64,000 nucleotides of DNA from Hallerella sp964397425 (GTDB lineage Bacteria > Fibrobacterota > Fibrobacteria > Fibrobacterales > Fibrobacteraceae), in assembly GCA_964397425.1 (NCBI GenBank), contig CAYNID010000003.1, positions 124,001 through 188,000 of the forward strand, in the 5' to 3' direction. The position numbers and the translations under genes are program-made. Position 1 is the stretch's first letter. Each line of letters starts with the position of its first letter. The notes under the pieces were generated by a model. It saw nothing but the letters and a program-made list of their open reading frames with translations. It was not told where the DNA came from and ran no database searches. Positions 16,571 to 26,482 of this stretch are shown here, one piece after another.

Positions 16571-18322
16571 ATGACCTTAAAAACAATCCTTTTCTACATC
16601 GCCGCCGGAGCCGCCATTTCGGTTGCGGAAACCGCACCAGATCTTCCCCTAGTCGGCTGGGCAACTCAAAACGGAGGCACAACGGGTGGAATGGGAAAAC
16701 CGACGGTCACCGTGGATAACGTAGACGATTTACGCAAATATGCCGAAGCCGGAAACGCGACTATTCACGTCAAACCGGGAATTTACACAGTCGCATCAAA
16801 AAACGCCATCGACGTCGGATCCAACGTGACCATTTACGGTTACCGCGGCGCCACCCTCAAACAAACCTACACCGGGACCACCAACGAAGACAACACCGTC
16901 CTCAATATCAAAGGCGACAACGTCATCATCCGGAACCTTATCGTCCAAGGCGCGGGCGCAGTCGACAAAGACGCCGGAGACTGCATGCATGTACAAGGCG
17001 GAACGCGCGTCTGGATTGACCACGTTGAAGTTTTCGACGGCGAAGACGGCAACCTGGACGTAATCAACGGCGCCAATTACGTCACCATTTCTTGGTGCAA
17101 ATTCCACTACACAAGCGCCTCCTCCGATCACCAGTTTTCAAATCTCATCGGCAACAGCGACAAAAAGACTTCTGACCAAGGGAAGCTCAAAACCACGTTC
17201 CATCACAACTGGTGGGCAAACGGTTCCAAAGAACGAATGCCCCGCGTACGCTTTGGCCAGGTTCACGTGGCAAACAACTTATTCGACAGCAAAGACGCCA
17301 GCCATTGCGTCCGGGCGGCCTACAAAGCGGACCTCCGCGTCGAAGGCAACATTTTCATCGGAGTGAAAAAGCCAATTGACCTTTACAACGGCGATTACAC
17401 GGCGGTTTATTCCAACGGAAATTACACCGAAAACACCAACGGCAATTCCGAAAGCGGCGCGAACAGCAGCGCGTTTACGCCCAGCTACAAATTGACCATC
17501 ACCGACGTCAGAACCCAAGAAAAAGCCTACGCCCTGCGCGATTCCATCCAACGTTATGCGGGGGCAAACCTTCCCGATCCGAACGCATCCGAAATCGGCT
17601 TGCCCGCCTCTTCCAGTTCAAACCCATCGTCATCTTCCGTTTGGAAATCCTCTTCCAGTTTTTCGGCGGCCTCTTCCGACGCAAAAGAATCCAGCTCCTC
17701 GGCAAACAGCCTACAGGCAATTTTGACAAAACACGGAGCCGGCTCTTCGACACAAAGCGTTTACCAAGGCGCAGAAATTACCAGTTTTTATTACACCGTG
17801 GAAAATGCGACAGGCGCTTCTGCAGCAGGACTCCCCGACGGCATCTCTGGCGTTCTGGACGGAAACCGTTTCGTGATTTCGGGGACAGTTTCGCCCACGG
17901 CAGCGGCTAAAACTTACCCGTTCACGATAACGACCACCGGCGCCGCCGTGAACGACTCCAAAACAGGAACTTTTACCGTTCTTCAAAAAGAGGCTTTCCG
18001 GAGCAGTTCTTCTGTCCAAAATTCAAGTTCTTCCGCAGAAGGAACCGCACCACTCTTTGCGGCTCAAAAAAAACTTTCGTCCCTGCAAATTTCCCCATCC
18101 AATTCGGGCGGCATCCATCTTCACTTTACCGCATCGCAGTCTGGAACCATACACGCGACCCTTTTTAGTCTCACGGGCGTACCGCTGCAATCCGAGAAAA
18201 TATCGGCGACGGCGGGAGAAAACTCGCTGACTGTCGCAAACGAAAAATTCCATGCCGGATTATACATTTTGAACCTGCGCGGAGCCGGCTGGAACATTTC
18301 CCGACCCGTGGAATTGCGCTGA
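16571..18322 (+). CDS. Secreted pectate lyase (PL1) with Ser linkers and sorting-type C-terminus
   Basis: 583 residues. Signal peptide (about 1-20), then a parallel beta-helix PL1 domain to ~330: the calcium/substrate signature around VWIDHVEVFDGEDGNLDV, VTISWCKFHYT, HHNWW, and RMPRVRFGQVHVANN carrying the catalytic-type Arg. Two poly-Ser linkers (about 345-375 and 475-490) flank an Ig-like domain (SVYQGAEITSFYYTV ... YPFTITTTG). The C-terminal ~75 residues (GTIHATLFSLTGVPL ... AGLYILNLRG) resemble type IX sorting domains. It cleaves pectate by beta-elimination at the cell surface or outside. A strong Shine-Dalgarno GGAGGA fixes the start. Confidence 0.93.
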   Translation: MTLKTILFYIAAGAAISVAETAPDLPLVGWATQNGGTTGGMGKPTVTVDNVDDLRKYAEAGNATIHVKPGIYTVASKNAIDVGSNVTIYGYRGATLKQTYTGTTNEDNTVLNIKGDNVIIRNLIVQGAGAVDKDAGDCMHVQGGTRVWIDHVEVFDGEDGNLDVINGANYVTISWCKFHYTSASSDHQFSNLIGNSDKKTSDQGKLKTTFHHNWWANGSKERMPRVRFGQVHVANNLFDSKDASHCVRAAYKADLRVEGNIFIGVKKPIDLYNGDYTAVYSNGNYTENTNGNSESGANSSAFTPSYKLTITDVRTQEKAYALRDSIQRYAGANLPDPNASEIGLPASSSSNPSSSSVWKSSSSFSAASSDAKESSSSANSLQAILTKHGAGSSTQSVYQGAEITSFYYTVENATGASAAGLPDGISGVLDGNRFVISGTVSPTAAAKTYPFTITTTGAAVNDSKTGTFTVLQKEAFRSSSSVQNSSSSAEGTAPLFAAQKKLSSLQISPSNSGGIHLHFTASQSGTIHATLFSLTGVPLQSEKISATAGENSLTVANEKFHAGLYILNLRGAGWNISRPVELR

Positions 18323-18355
18323 ATTTTCGTCCCATTCAAAGCGAAACAGAAGAGC

Positions 18356-18390
18356 ACGCATCCTCTGAATTTTCAACGGGGATGCGTTTT
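18356..18390 (+). terminator. Probable terminator of pectate lyase gene
   Basis: Stem ACGCATCC / GGATGCGT with a 16-base loop, followed by TTTTC, 34 bases past the stop. Confidence 0.6.
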
Positions 18391-18606
18391 CGCAAAGAAA
18401 TTCCCCCATTTTCAAAAAAGCCGGAAATCAGACTTCAGATGGAATCGCCCACACATTCCAATCTGCGCAATTTTATTTTCTTCTTCCAATTAAAACTTTT
18501 CGGGAGGCTCACGTCAAAAACGAAGCTCGACTTTTGCGTTTTTTTCGCTTTTTTGCATTTTCACGGTCCAATTTACCTATTTTCTAAAAGTAAAAAGGAG
18601 ACTTTT

Positions 18607-20919
18607 ATGCAAAATTTGCCCTCTAAAGAACAGATTGTCGCAGCCGTTCGTGACGAGCCGATGGTTGGCAGCCAACTCCGCCGGGCATTAGGCATTACAA
18701 AGCACAAAAAACTGGAATTTAAACAGCTTTTAGCCGAAATGGTGAGCGAAGGCTCCCTCGCCCGCACAAGCAGCAAAGAATACACGCCGGGAACCGGCGA
18801 ACCGAAATACGAAAACACTTTAAAAGACAACCGCCGAAAGGCAGCCACAAGCCGCCGAAAGGCTTCTTACGATGACGACGAGGGCCGCGTCCACCGGGGA
18901 ATTCTAGCTCCCGATGGAAACGATTGGTGGCAAGTGACGGATTCCGCCACAGGGAAAATTTACCCCATGGCGCACCGCAGCAAAGCGCCAGGAAAAGAAG
19001 GCGACGCCATCGCGTTCACTCTCTATCCGCATCCAAAACTCAAGCATTCCATGCTTGCCAAAATTGACCGTTCCGCCATGGAAGGCGAACTTTCGTGGAG
19101 CGGTGTCAAAGCGCAATTTGTCAAAGACGCTTCATTGCCTTCGGGATTTTCCGAATCCATCATGGAATTCGTGAACAAGCAAAAAGAGCCCTCCGAAAAA
19201 GATTTGAAAGATGGACGCGTCGATTTGCGCGGAACCTACATTCTCTGCATCGACCCCGATGGCGCCATGGACCACGACGATGCCATCTCTGTTGAAAAAC
19301 GGCCCGATGGCGGATTCCGCCTCGGCGTGCACATCGCCGACGTAAGCCATTACGTTCCCGAAGGTTCGGAACTCGATGACGAAGCCCTGACCCGGAGCTT
19401 TACCCAATATCTGCCCTGGACTGCCGTTCCCATGCTTCCCGACCGCCTTTCGAGCGATTTGTGCTCTTTGCACCAAGGCGTTGACAGACTCGCTTTCAGC
19501 TGTCTCATGGAACTCGACAAGCAAGCCCACGTAGAATCCTTTGAATTCAAAAAAAGCCTGGTGAACATCACGGCGGGCATCACTTATGGCGAGGCGGTAA
19601 AACGCCTTGAAGCCGGAGACGCGCATGTCAAAGCGTTACAGGAAGTCGCCGACCTTTTGCGGGAAAACCGCCGCAAGACGGGAATCCTGGAATTGGGAAG
19701 TACAGAATTCGGCTGTAAATTTGACGCGAACGGAGAACCGGAGAAAATCGTTCCCCGCGAAGGAAACGAATCCGACCATTGGATTGAAGAATGCATGCTC
19801 ATCGCCAACCAATGCTGCGCCAAAGAACTTGAACGCCGCCACCTGCAAGGCATTTTCCGCATCCACGAAGCTCCCGATACCAAAGACATCATGGAACTTT
19901 ATTACCAAATGCCCGATTTGTTCAAGGACAGCCCCATTTCTCTTCGGGAATTGGGAAAACCGCGGCGAGGCGATACGAACCTGAACCCGGAAATTTTCAA
20001 GCTGTATCAGCACCTGATTCAACGGGCAAACGGCGAAGAAGAAATCATCATGCGGATATTGCGCAGTATGCAAAAGGCGCATTACGACAGCAACTGTTTT
20101 GGACATTTCGCCTTGAATTGGCAAGATTACGCCCACTTCACCAGCCCAATCCGCCGTTATGCGGATCTTTGGTGCCACCGGGAACTTTCCCGCCAAACGC
20201 CCAAAGAGACCGATGCAAAACGGGCGTGGGACGTTGTCGCGGTCTGTTCTGAAATTTCTGCAAACGAAGTCAAAAATCAGAAGACCGAACGGATGTCCCT
20301 CAAGGTTTGCGCCACATGGCTTTTGCACAAGCACCTGGGCGAAGATTTCGACGCAACCGTGACCGGCATTCAGGAATGGGGCATTTACGTTGGCGTGAAC
20401 GATCCCCAAGCCGAGGGCCTCGTCCGTTTCCGCGACATCGCCGGCTCCGATTTTTACATTTTCAATCCGGACAAAGGCGTCGTTTACGGAAAACGCAGCG
20501 GAAAGACATTCGCCCGCGGAGACAAAGTCCGTGTGCGACTACTCAGGGCCAATCCCGTCCGCGGCGAGGCAGACTTTGCCATTTTAGCGAAAATCGGCGA
20601 CGGCAAAGTTTCAAAAATGGCCAAAAAGGATAGGGCCGAAGCGGCAGAAGAACTGGGACTGGTTTCTCAGCCAGATGAGCGGGATTTGGAAAATCTCCGT
20701 CCACGCGAAAGGCGCAAAATCAGAGAAGTCAGCGGAAACGACCGCAAAGCGGACAAACGCCGAACGGAGCGTCCGAGGCGCAGCGCGCGAAAACTCCGCG
20801 AGGACGACTTTGAAGACCGGAAAAATCCGCGCAAGTCCAAAGCATTTTCTCGCAAAAAGAAATCTTCTTTTGGAAACTCCCGCCGCGATTCCGGAAAAAT
20901 CCATTCGAAAAAACGATGA
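18607..20919 (+). CDS. rnr: Ribonuclease R
   Basis: 770 residues from the ATG at 18607 with Shine-Dalgarno AAGGAG; a longer frame upstream lacks similarity. Layout: N-terminal winged-helix (about 10-65), cold-shock-type OB domains, RNB catalytic domain with CIDPDGAMDHDDAIS (four-Asp metal site) and FTSPIRRYADL, S1 domain (ATVTGIQEWGIYVGV), and a Lys/Arg-rich tail from ~700. Processive 3'-5' exoribonuclease degrading structured RNA. The stop overlaps the start of the following gene (ATGA), so the two are translationally coupled. Confidence 0.95.
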   Translation: MQNLPSKEQIVAAVRDEPMVGSQLRRALGITKHKKLEFKQLLAEMVSEGSLARTSSKEYTPGTGEPKYENTLKDNRRKAATSRRKASYDDDEGRVHRGILAPDGNDWWQVTDSATGKIYPMAHRSKAPGKEGDAIAFTLYPHPKLKHSMLAKIDRSAMEGELSWSGVKAQFVKDASLPSGFSESIMEFVNKQKEPSEKDLKDGRVDLRGTYILCIDPDGAMDHDDAISVEKRPDGGFRLGVHIADVSHYVPEGSELDDEALTRSFTQYLPWTAVPMLPDRLSSDLCSLHQGVDRLAFSCLMELDKQAHVESFEFKKSLVNITAGITYGEAVKRLEAGDAHVKALQEVADLLRENRRKTGILELGSTEFGCKFDANGEPEKIVPREGNESDHWIEECMLIANQCCAKELERRHLQGIFRIHEAPDTKDIMELYYQMPDLFKDSPISLRELGKPRRGDTNLNPEIFKLYQHLIQRANGEEEIIMRILRSMQKAHYDSNCFGHFALNWQDYAHFTSPIRRYADLWCHRELSRQTPKETDAKRAWDVVAVCSEISANEVKNQKTERMSLKVCATWLLHKHLGEDFDATVTGIQEWGIYVGVNDPQAEGLVRFRDIAGSDFYIFNPDKGVVYGKRSGKTFARGDKVRVRLLRANPVRGEADFAILAKIGDGKVSKMAKKDRAEAAEELGLVSQPDERDLENLRPRERRKIREVSGNDRKADKRRTERPRRSARKLREDDFEDRKNPRKSKAFSRKKKSSFGNSRRDSGKIHSKKR

Positions 20920-21782
20920 CGGAAGCCCCCTTTCGCAAAGTCCTGTACGCATCTTATCAAACGGAAAGCGCCTTGCCCGGTTACGTCCGCTATGCGTTAG
21001 AAGGACTTTGCCAAACAGGATTTTCCGTTGTCTATTTGACAAATGAACGCGACCTTGATGCCGCTTCCCATGCCTTTTTAAAATCGCATCAGATTGAACT
21101 GTTCTTTACGGAAAACCACGGCTACGATTTTGGCATGTGGAAACGTTACATCCAATACACAGCCAAGTTCCGACGCGAAACTTGGGAACGTCTTGTTTTG
21201 ATAAACGACTCCATCGTTTATTTTCAAAACCGTTTCGTCAACATTTTCCATGCGGCAGAAGATTCCTCCGCAACCGTCATTTCGCTGACACAAAACAATG
21301 AAATCGCTCCCCATCTGCAATCGTTTTTTCTTTTCTTCAAAAAAGAATCCATCGGGCCTTTCTGCGAATTTTTGCTGAATGAACCAGAAGGCGACAATTT
21401 TTACGATACGGTAAACCGGCTAGAAGTGGGATCCAGCGTATTTCTGCGGAATCAAGGATTCACCCTTTCATCCCTGATTCATACAGAACGCCCAGTTCTC
21501 TTTTCTTATCCGGAACTCATCCGGGAAAAGAACGGTTTTGTCAAACGGAAACTGTTGGAACGGCGCTGGACACGCTCCGAAGCTCTGCATTTTTTGCGCC
21601 ACGGAGCCACAATCCCTTTGCTGTTAAACTACGCGGAATACATCAAAAATCACGGTTCCCCAGACAGTGACTTCAATCTCGACTGGCTTTCAGAACCAAA
21701 GAAGAATTTCTTTCAAAAATCATGGGATTCTTTCCGGTTTGCCTGTTACCGCTTATATTGGAAAATTTCCCAAAACCGTTAA
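20916..21782 (+). CDS. RgpF-like rhamnan synthesis / LPS biosynthesis protein
   Basis: 288 residues. Matches the RgpF family (glycan/O-antigen assembly): VLYASYQTESALPGYVRYAL, the signature ENHGYDFGMWKRYI (about 67-80) and LVLINDSIVYF. Usually these proteins act as glycosyltransferases on a lipid-linked glycan at the inner face of the membrane; exact donor and acceptor are unknown. It overlaps the rnr stop by four bases. No other glycan genes are adjacent, which is unusual for the family. Confidence 0.8.
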   Translation: MTEAPFRKVLYASYQTESALPGYVRYALEGLCQTGFSVVYLTNERDLDAASHAFLKSHQIELFFTENHGYDFGMWKRYIQYTAKFRRETWERLVLINDSIVYFQNRFVNIFHAAEDSSATVISLTQNNEIAPHLQSFFLFFKKESIGPFCEFLLNEPEGDNFYDTVNRLEVGSSVFLRNQGFTLSSLIHTERPVLFSYPELIREKNGFVKRKLLERRWTRSEALHFLRHGATIPLLLNYAEYIKNHGSPDSDFNLDWLSEPKKNFFQKSWDSFRFACYRLYWKISQNR

Positions 21783-21793
21783 AAGGTTAGACG

Positions 21794-23131
21794 TTATTTC
21801 CCGATGCAAAATCCGCTGAATATCGTTTGGAGCACATCTTCGCTTGAAATTTCCCCGACAATGGAAGAAAGCGCGTTCAAAACGCCACGCATTTCAAACG
21901 CGATCAATTCAACAGCCGGATTTTCTTCCAAAAGCGTTTGAACCCGTTCAAGACCCGCGTCCGCATCCCGCAAGGCGGCGCATTCCCTTTCGCTTGTAAT
22001 CCAGTATTCATCGCCCACTTCGCCCTGCGGAAACAGCTCTTTGTCCAATTTGCCGATTAGCTCCGAAAGACCCGTGTTGTTCTTGGAAGAAACAGCCAAA
22101 GCCCCTTCGGGCGCATTCCATCCGTTCACCAGATCCATCTTGGAATAAACGATCCAGTGCGCATTCGCTTTCGCACATTCCATTTGACTGTTCAATTCGC
22201 AGGAATTTCGCTGAGTGGCGTCCGCCAAAAAAATGGCCAAATCCGCTGATTCAATCACCGCGGCGCTTTTTTCCATCGATTGCCTGTCTAAATCACTTTG
22301 GAATTTGTCCGCAATACCGGCGGTATCGATAAGGGTCACTTCGCCAGAGGGGAGCGGCAAAGAGACTTCGATAAAATCCCGAGTGGTACCGGGGACATCG
22401 CTGACGAGCACGCGGTTTTCACGCAGCAAGGCGTTCAGCAAGCTGGACTTCCCCGCATTGGGCGCACCGTACAAAACCACTTTCGGTTTTCTGTTCAGCA
22501 CCCCGGAATTTTTAAAATGCGCAATCAGATTTTGAACGCGGCGACGAATTTCCACCGTTGCGCCCTTCCAACTCAACACATCCGGATCCGCTTCTTCTTC
22601 TACGAAATCCACATCCAGTTCTATCCGCGCAAATAAATTTTTCAATTGCTGCGACAGTTCCCGAATTTCCGTTGAAAATTTTCCGGACAGCAATTTATGC
22701 GCATTGTCAAGCGCCGAAACGGTTTGGCTGTGAATCACATCAGCCACGGATTCCGCTTGGACCAAATCCATTTTGCCGTTCAAGAACGCTCTTTTGGTAA
22801 ATTCTCCCGGGTAAGCAATCCGCACATTTTCCATTGTGCAAAGCGCTTCCAACAATTGCCGCACAATCAACGGGTTTCCATGCGGAAACACTTCGAGTGA
22901 ATCTTCCCCCGTATAAGACTGCGGACCCGCATAAAAAATGAAAACTACCGAGTCGATGTTTTTGTGCGTTTCCGGGTGACAAACGTTCGCCAACGTCGCC
23001 ATTCTGGGAACAGGATTTTCCGTGTGAAACATCTGGCGCAAAATACAGCGAACTTCCGGGCCACTGACACGGATAATCGCCAAGGCAGAAGTACCTTGCG
23101 GAGTCGCTGGTGCTGTTATCGTCTGTTCCAC
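21794..23131 (-). CDS. mnmE: tRNA uridine-5-carboxymethylaminomethyl modification GTPase MnmE
   Basis: 445 residues from a GTG at 23131, giving the classic N-terminus VEQTITAPATPQGTSALAIIRVSG. N-terminal folate-binding domain, helical domain, inserted G domain (YGAPNAGKSSL, DTAGI, YSKMD) and the invariant C-terminal CIGK. With MnmG it modifies wobble U34 of several tRNAs. The frame extends upstream to an ATG at 23197, but that extension is not homologous. No Shine-Dalgarno precedes the GTG; TATATT ends six bases upstream, suggesting a leaderless transcript. Confidence 0.95.
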   Translation of the reverse strand: MEQTITAPATPQGTSALAIIRVSGPEVRCILRQMFHTENPVPRMATLANVCHPETHKNIDSVVFIFYAGPQSYTGEDSLEVFPHGNPLIVRQLLEALCTMENVRIAYPGEFTKRAFLNGKMDLVQAESVADVIHSQTVSALDNAHKLLSGKFSTEIRELSQQLKNLFARIELDVDFVEEEADPDVLSWKGATVEIRRRVQNLIAHFKNSGVLNRKPKVVLYGAPNAGKSSLLNALLRENRVLVSDVPGTTRDFIEVSLPLPSGEVTLIDTAGIADKFQSDLDRQSMEKSAAVIESADLAIFLADATQRNSCELNSQMECAKANAHWIVYSKMDLVNGWNAPEGALAVSSKNNTGLSELIGKLDKELFPQGEVGDEYWITSERECAALRDADAGLERVQTLLEENPAVELIAFEMRGVLNALSSIVGEISSEDVLQTIFSGFCIGK

Positions 23132-23245
23132 GGCGAAAATATAGCATTTAAGAGGGCAGGCTTTCAAGTGGAGCAATCGACTTGCCCCAAGCCTCATTTT
23201 GCGCGGGCGATAAAAGCTTGCGAAAGTTAAAATTGTGAAGCGCAG

Positions 23246-26200
23246 TCATTTTAGCAGAAGCAACCGTCCTTCGCCTATTTTGAGAATGGACGGAAGAATC
23301 GAGACGCGTATCGTTTCCCCGACAACCCCTTTTTGGACAACCTTACCGTTCATGTCAAACACGAAGTAATTTTCGCCCCGAAGGGATTTGGGTATTTGAA
23401 CAAGGCCGCGGTCGAAAAGAATCGGATCCGTGGAGCGACTCTGTCTTTTTTCAATGGAAGCCGCACGGCAGTCTTCGCTTGCCCAATCAATGAACTGTTG
23501 AGGCGGAATCCCACCCACATAGTGATATTGGCTAAGAAAAAACAAATCCGTTTCATAGTAGCCGGAGTCACTCAATTTCATCGCCTCCACCAAGGGTGTC
23601 ACGATGCTGTCCGCTTGTTCGTATGTCAAATCCAGCATTCCGCATTTTTGCCAATGGAGAAATTCATCCCNNNNNNNNNNNNNNNNNNNNNNNNNNNNNN
23701 NNNNNNNNNNNNNNNNNNNNNNNNNNNNNNNNNNNNNNNNNNNNNNNNNNNNNNNNNNNNNNNNNNNNNNCATACGAATTCGTTCGGGAACAAACGGAAC
23801 AACCTCTATATTTGCATATTGATGTACAACAATCTCGTTCGCATAGAACTGTCCATATAAATCTTTTTTATAAGTTTGCCCCAAAACAATTTTGGCGTTT
23901 GGAGCAATGATTGTTCCATACCAATTCGTTTCAAAGAAAATACATTTTGAACCGGCATAGATAAACTTAAAATTTTGCGCCGGAACTTTATTAGAGAATC
24001 CGCGACCCGTGACATAATCAAAATCGGACTTCCAAATCACCGAGTCCTTGACGTAAAGAACTGTATTCCGTGATTGGCTGACAAAGCGAACACAACTTTT
24101 GGCTTCTAATTGCAGATCCCCCACATAGACGTTTCCCATCGGGAGGTAGATCGTGCCACCGGATTCAACTTTTAATCTCTTAAAATGGTCGTTATCATTT
24201 AAAATACAGGTATCTCCCTGTTGAATGATTAGAACGGAATCTCCCACATTATAGAGCGGTATTTCGATATTTAGTACCCATGGCCATTGATTTTGGGCGA
24301 AATATTTTTCAATTGTAGCTTTGCCATCGGGCCTAGTGGAATATAGACTATCTGAACCATAAAAATTTACGACAAACGTGCTGCTTGGATTGTTACGAAT
24401 AAATACATTGTTCCGAGCGTGTAAGTAGGCGGCGGAAGTGCGTGCCCCCATAATGATTCCATATTCGGAGCCAGTCCCCTCGGATGCGTAAATACAATAC
24501 TCGGCATCCTTTTGACAAGAAACTCCGTCGTTGACCTGCAATCTTTCTTTCGCATATAAGGCGAGATCTTTGGGGAGTTCATTTTTTTTCAATGTATCGT
24601 TGGAATTATATCTATACGGCTCCGGATCCACTCCATCGAGCAAACCGTCGTTGTCGGAATCAGGATCTAATTCTGCACGAAGACCATCGCCGTCTACATC
24701 CGACATATATTCTCTATCAATACCCGCAATAATCCTTATGCGAGACAAATCGAAGTCTATTTTTTTGTAAGATCCGATAAGGTTTAACTCGCTTTTTTCC
24801 AAAATGGTGTACGAATGGATTTCATCCTTATCATTTACACCATCAGAGTCTGAATCCGCTAAATGCGGATTTGTCCCAAAACGATAAACTTCATCAAAAT
24901 CGGTGATACCGTCGCTATCGGAATCCGTCCACTCTATCCGTGAAGTGGTTTTGTTGGATTTTTCCATTCCAAGCAAGGGATCCATGTTCCGAACAAATTC
25001 AGGAACATCAATGATTACATATGAACTAATTGTGTTGAGTAGAGAGTCGGCCAAAAAAACACCGTAATTGCCCAAATTGTCTACGTTGACACAGCGTACA
25101 AAATTTCCTTCGGTAGTCTTATAATAAGCATCGATTAGCATTGCGTGACGGGTTGTTGAGCCCCAACTCATATTTATATAAATCTCTTGATTGTTCGCTA
25201 GATGATTTTTTACATCATCGAACGTCAAAGGAAGAGAACCCTTTTTCGTGAAGTCATAACTTTTTGTTGAATCTAATGCGTATTTCAGACCCGTCTTTAT
25301 TTCAGCTTCATATTCTCCGGCTTTACCATTAAGCCCAAAAGCATTTATTTTGTCGAAACCTGCTGAGCCGTGTGTTTTTGTGTACCATCTGATTTCATCC
25401 AGCGTCAAATTTCCGCCGTAATACTCGTTCAAATTTTTGATGGCAATCGCCCAACAAGAATTAAACTCGTTTTCATCCAAAAAAGTCCGGTTCGAATGCG
25501 GTCTGTCCCATTCCCGTAGGTCCGCATATTCACCCCATCCCACAACCAGCATCGGAGTATCCTTGTGCCCTGCTACTGATTCTATTCCATGGACCAATTG
25601 TTCCTGTACGTCAACACTTGAAAATGTCCCAACGGACAAATAGTTGACCAACGCACCAACTTCAGCTGCTCCATATTCTGTCATATGATTTTTAGCTTCA
25701 ACCTTCCACAGGTATTCTCCTGCACCTAGAGAAACGGCTTCGTTTTTTTCAGAAGTTTCTTTTTGATATATCAATTGAGAATCTTGTGAATATATGGAAA
25801 GCCTGTATTTTTCGGCATTTGGAACGTAATGCCACGCAAAGGGTATGGAGTCTCCTTCGTCAATTAGCGTCTTGGTTCCGGAAACAAGTACCAGTGGATT
25901 GGCGTTGGGCAGATGATTTCCGCCTATATTCAGTTCAACCCTGTTGTTGATTACAAAATCTGAAGACGCGATGTAGCTTGGATCTTTGTATTTGTCCCTA
26001 GGTTGCCAATCGGCATTGTGTATTCCAATGCAGAATCCGGCCTCGTATGGGAAAATTCCAGGTGGCAAAGAATCAAATGAAATGGTCAAAGCCCAAACGC
26101 TTTCATTCAGCGAATCCAAACTGATTTCCGCTCCGTGCAGATCAAATGTGTCTAGAATCGGATGATTTTTGACAAAGTATTTCACAGAAACATCATGAAA

Positions 26201-26350
26201 TGTATCTTCGGTTTCGTTATTTATCCGCAATCGAAGGACAGTCAAATTTTTCGAATCCACCTGTTCGTCTAACGATTCGACCGTTATCGCAAAAATATTG
26301 GCGGCGAAAGCCAACAAAAAGGACAGCGCAATTTTCACTTTAACCTCCAA
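23246..26350 (-). CDS. Large secreted protein: papain-like (C10/C39-like) domain, thrombospondin type-3 repeats, sorting-type C-terminus; contains assembly gap
   Basis: About 1034 codons including a 100-base N run. Signal peptide (about 1-21), beta-sandwich N-terminal region, then a cysteine-peptidase-like domain: Cys in EFNSCWAIAIKNLNEYYGG, His in TRHAMLIDAY, Asn in VDNLGNYG, the order seen in streptopain-type enzymes. Next are calcium-binding type-3 repeats (DSDSDGITDFDEVYRFGTNP, DSDSDGVNDKDEI, DVDGDGL, DSDNDGL). Later segments (GTIIAPNAKIVLGQ) resemble surface beta-helix anchors, and the end (YFVFDMNGKVVQKG) a sorting domain. Probably a surface protease or adhesin. AT-richer than its neighbours. 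Because the gap size is nominal, frame continuity across it is unproven. Confidence 0.7.
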   Translation of the reverse strand: MEVKVKIALSFLLAFAANIFAITVESLDEQVDSKNLTVLRLRINNETEDTFHDVSVKYFVKNHPILDTFDLHGAEISLDSLNESVWALTISFDSLPPGIFPYEAGFCIGIHNADWQPRDKYKDPSYIASSDFVINNRVELNIGGNHLPNANPLVLVSGTKTLIDEGDSIPFAWHYVPNAEKYRLSIYSQDSQLIYQKETSEKNEAVSLGAGEYLWKVEAKNHMTEYGAAEVGALVNYLSVGTFSSVDVQEQLVHGIESVAGHKDTPMLVVGWGEYADLREWDRPHSNRTFLDENEFNSCWAIAIKNLNEYYGGNLTLDEIRWYTKTHGSAGFDKINAFGLNGKAGEYEAEIKTGLKYALDSTKSYDFTKKGSLPLTFDDVKNHLANNQEIYINMSWGSTTRHAMLIDAYYKTTEGNFVRCVNVDNLGNYGVFLADSLLNTISSYVIIDVPEFVRNMDPLLGMEKSNKTTSRIEWTDSDSDGITDFDEVYRFGTNPHLADSDSDGVNDKDEIHSYTILEKSELNLIGSYKKIDFDLSRIRIIAGIDREYMSDVDGDGLRAELDPDSDNDGLLDGVDPEPYRYNSNDTLKKNELPKDLALYAKERLQVNDGVSCQKDAEYCIYASEGTGSEYGIIMGARTSAAYLHARNNVFIRNNPSSTFVVNFYGSDSLYSTRPDGKATIEKYFAQNQWPWVLNIEIPLYNVGDSVLIIQQGDTCILNDNDHFKRLKVESGGTIYLPMGNVYVGDLQLEAKSCVRFVSQSRNTVLYVKDSVIWKSDFDYVTGRGFSNKVPAQNFKFIYAGSKCIFFETNWYGTIIAPNAKIVLGQTYKKDLYGQFYANEIVVHQYANIEVVPFVPERIRMXXXXXXXXXXXXXXXXXXXXXXXXXXXXXXXXXXDEFLHWQKCGMLDLTYEQADSIVTPLVEAMKLSDSGYYETDLFFLSQYHYVGGIPPQQFIDWASEDCRAASIEKRQSRSTDPILFDRGLVQIPKSLRGENYFVFDMNGKVVQKGVVGETIRVSILPSILKIGEGRLLLLK
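23671..23770. other. Assembly gap (100 N)
   Basis: Exactly 100 undetermined bases inside the large secreted protein gene; the round number suggests a placeholder of unknown true length. Repetitive coding sequence there may have caused the break. Confidence 0.98.
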
Positions 26351-26482
26351 ATCAACGTTCTAAATTTAGATTTTTTTGCAGAATGATACATTTTCAGCAC
26401 ATTCCCCATTGTAAAGCATATAATATCCCCAATACACCTCAACGGAATCCAGCTATTAAACTTTTTGGGGCAGGTTCTACAT

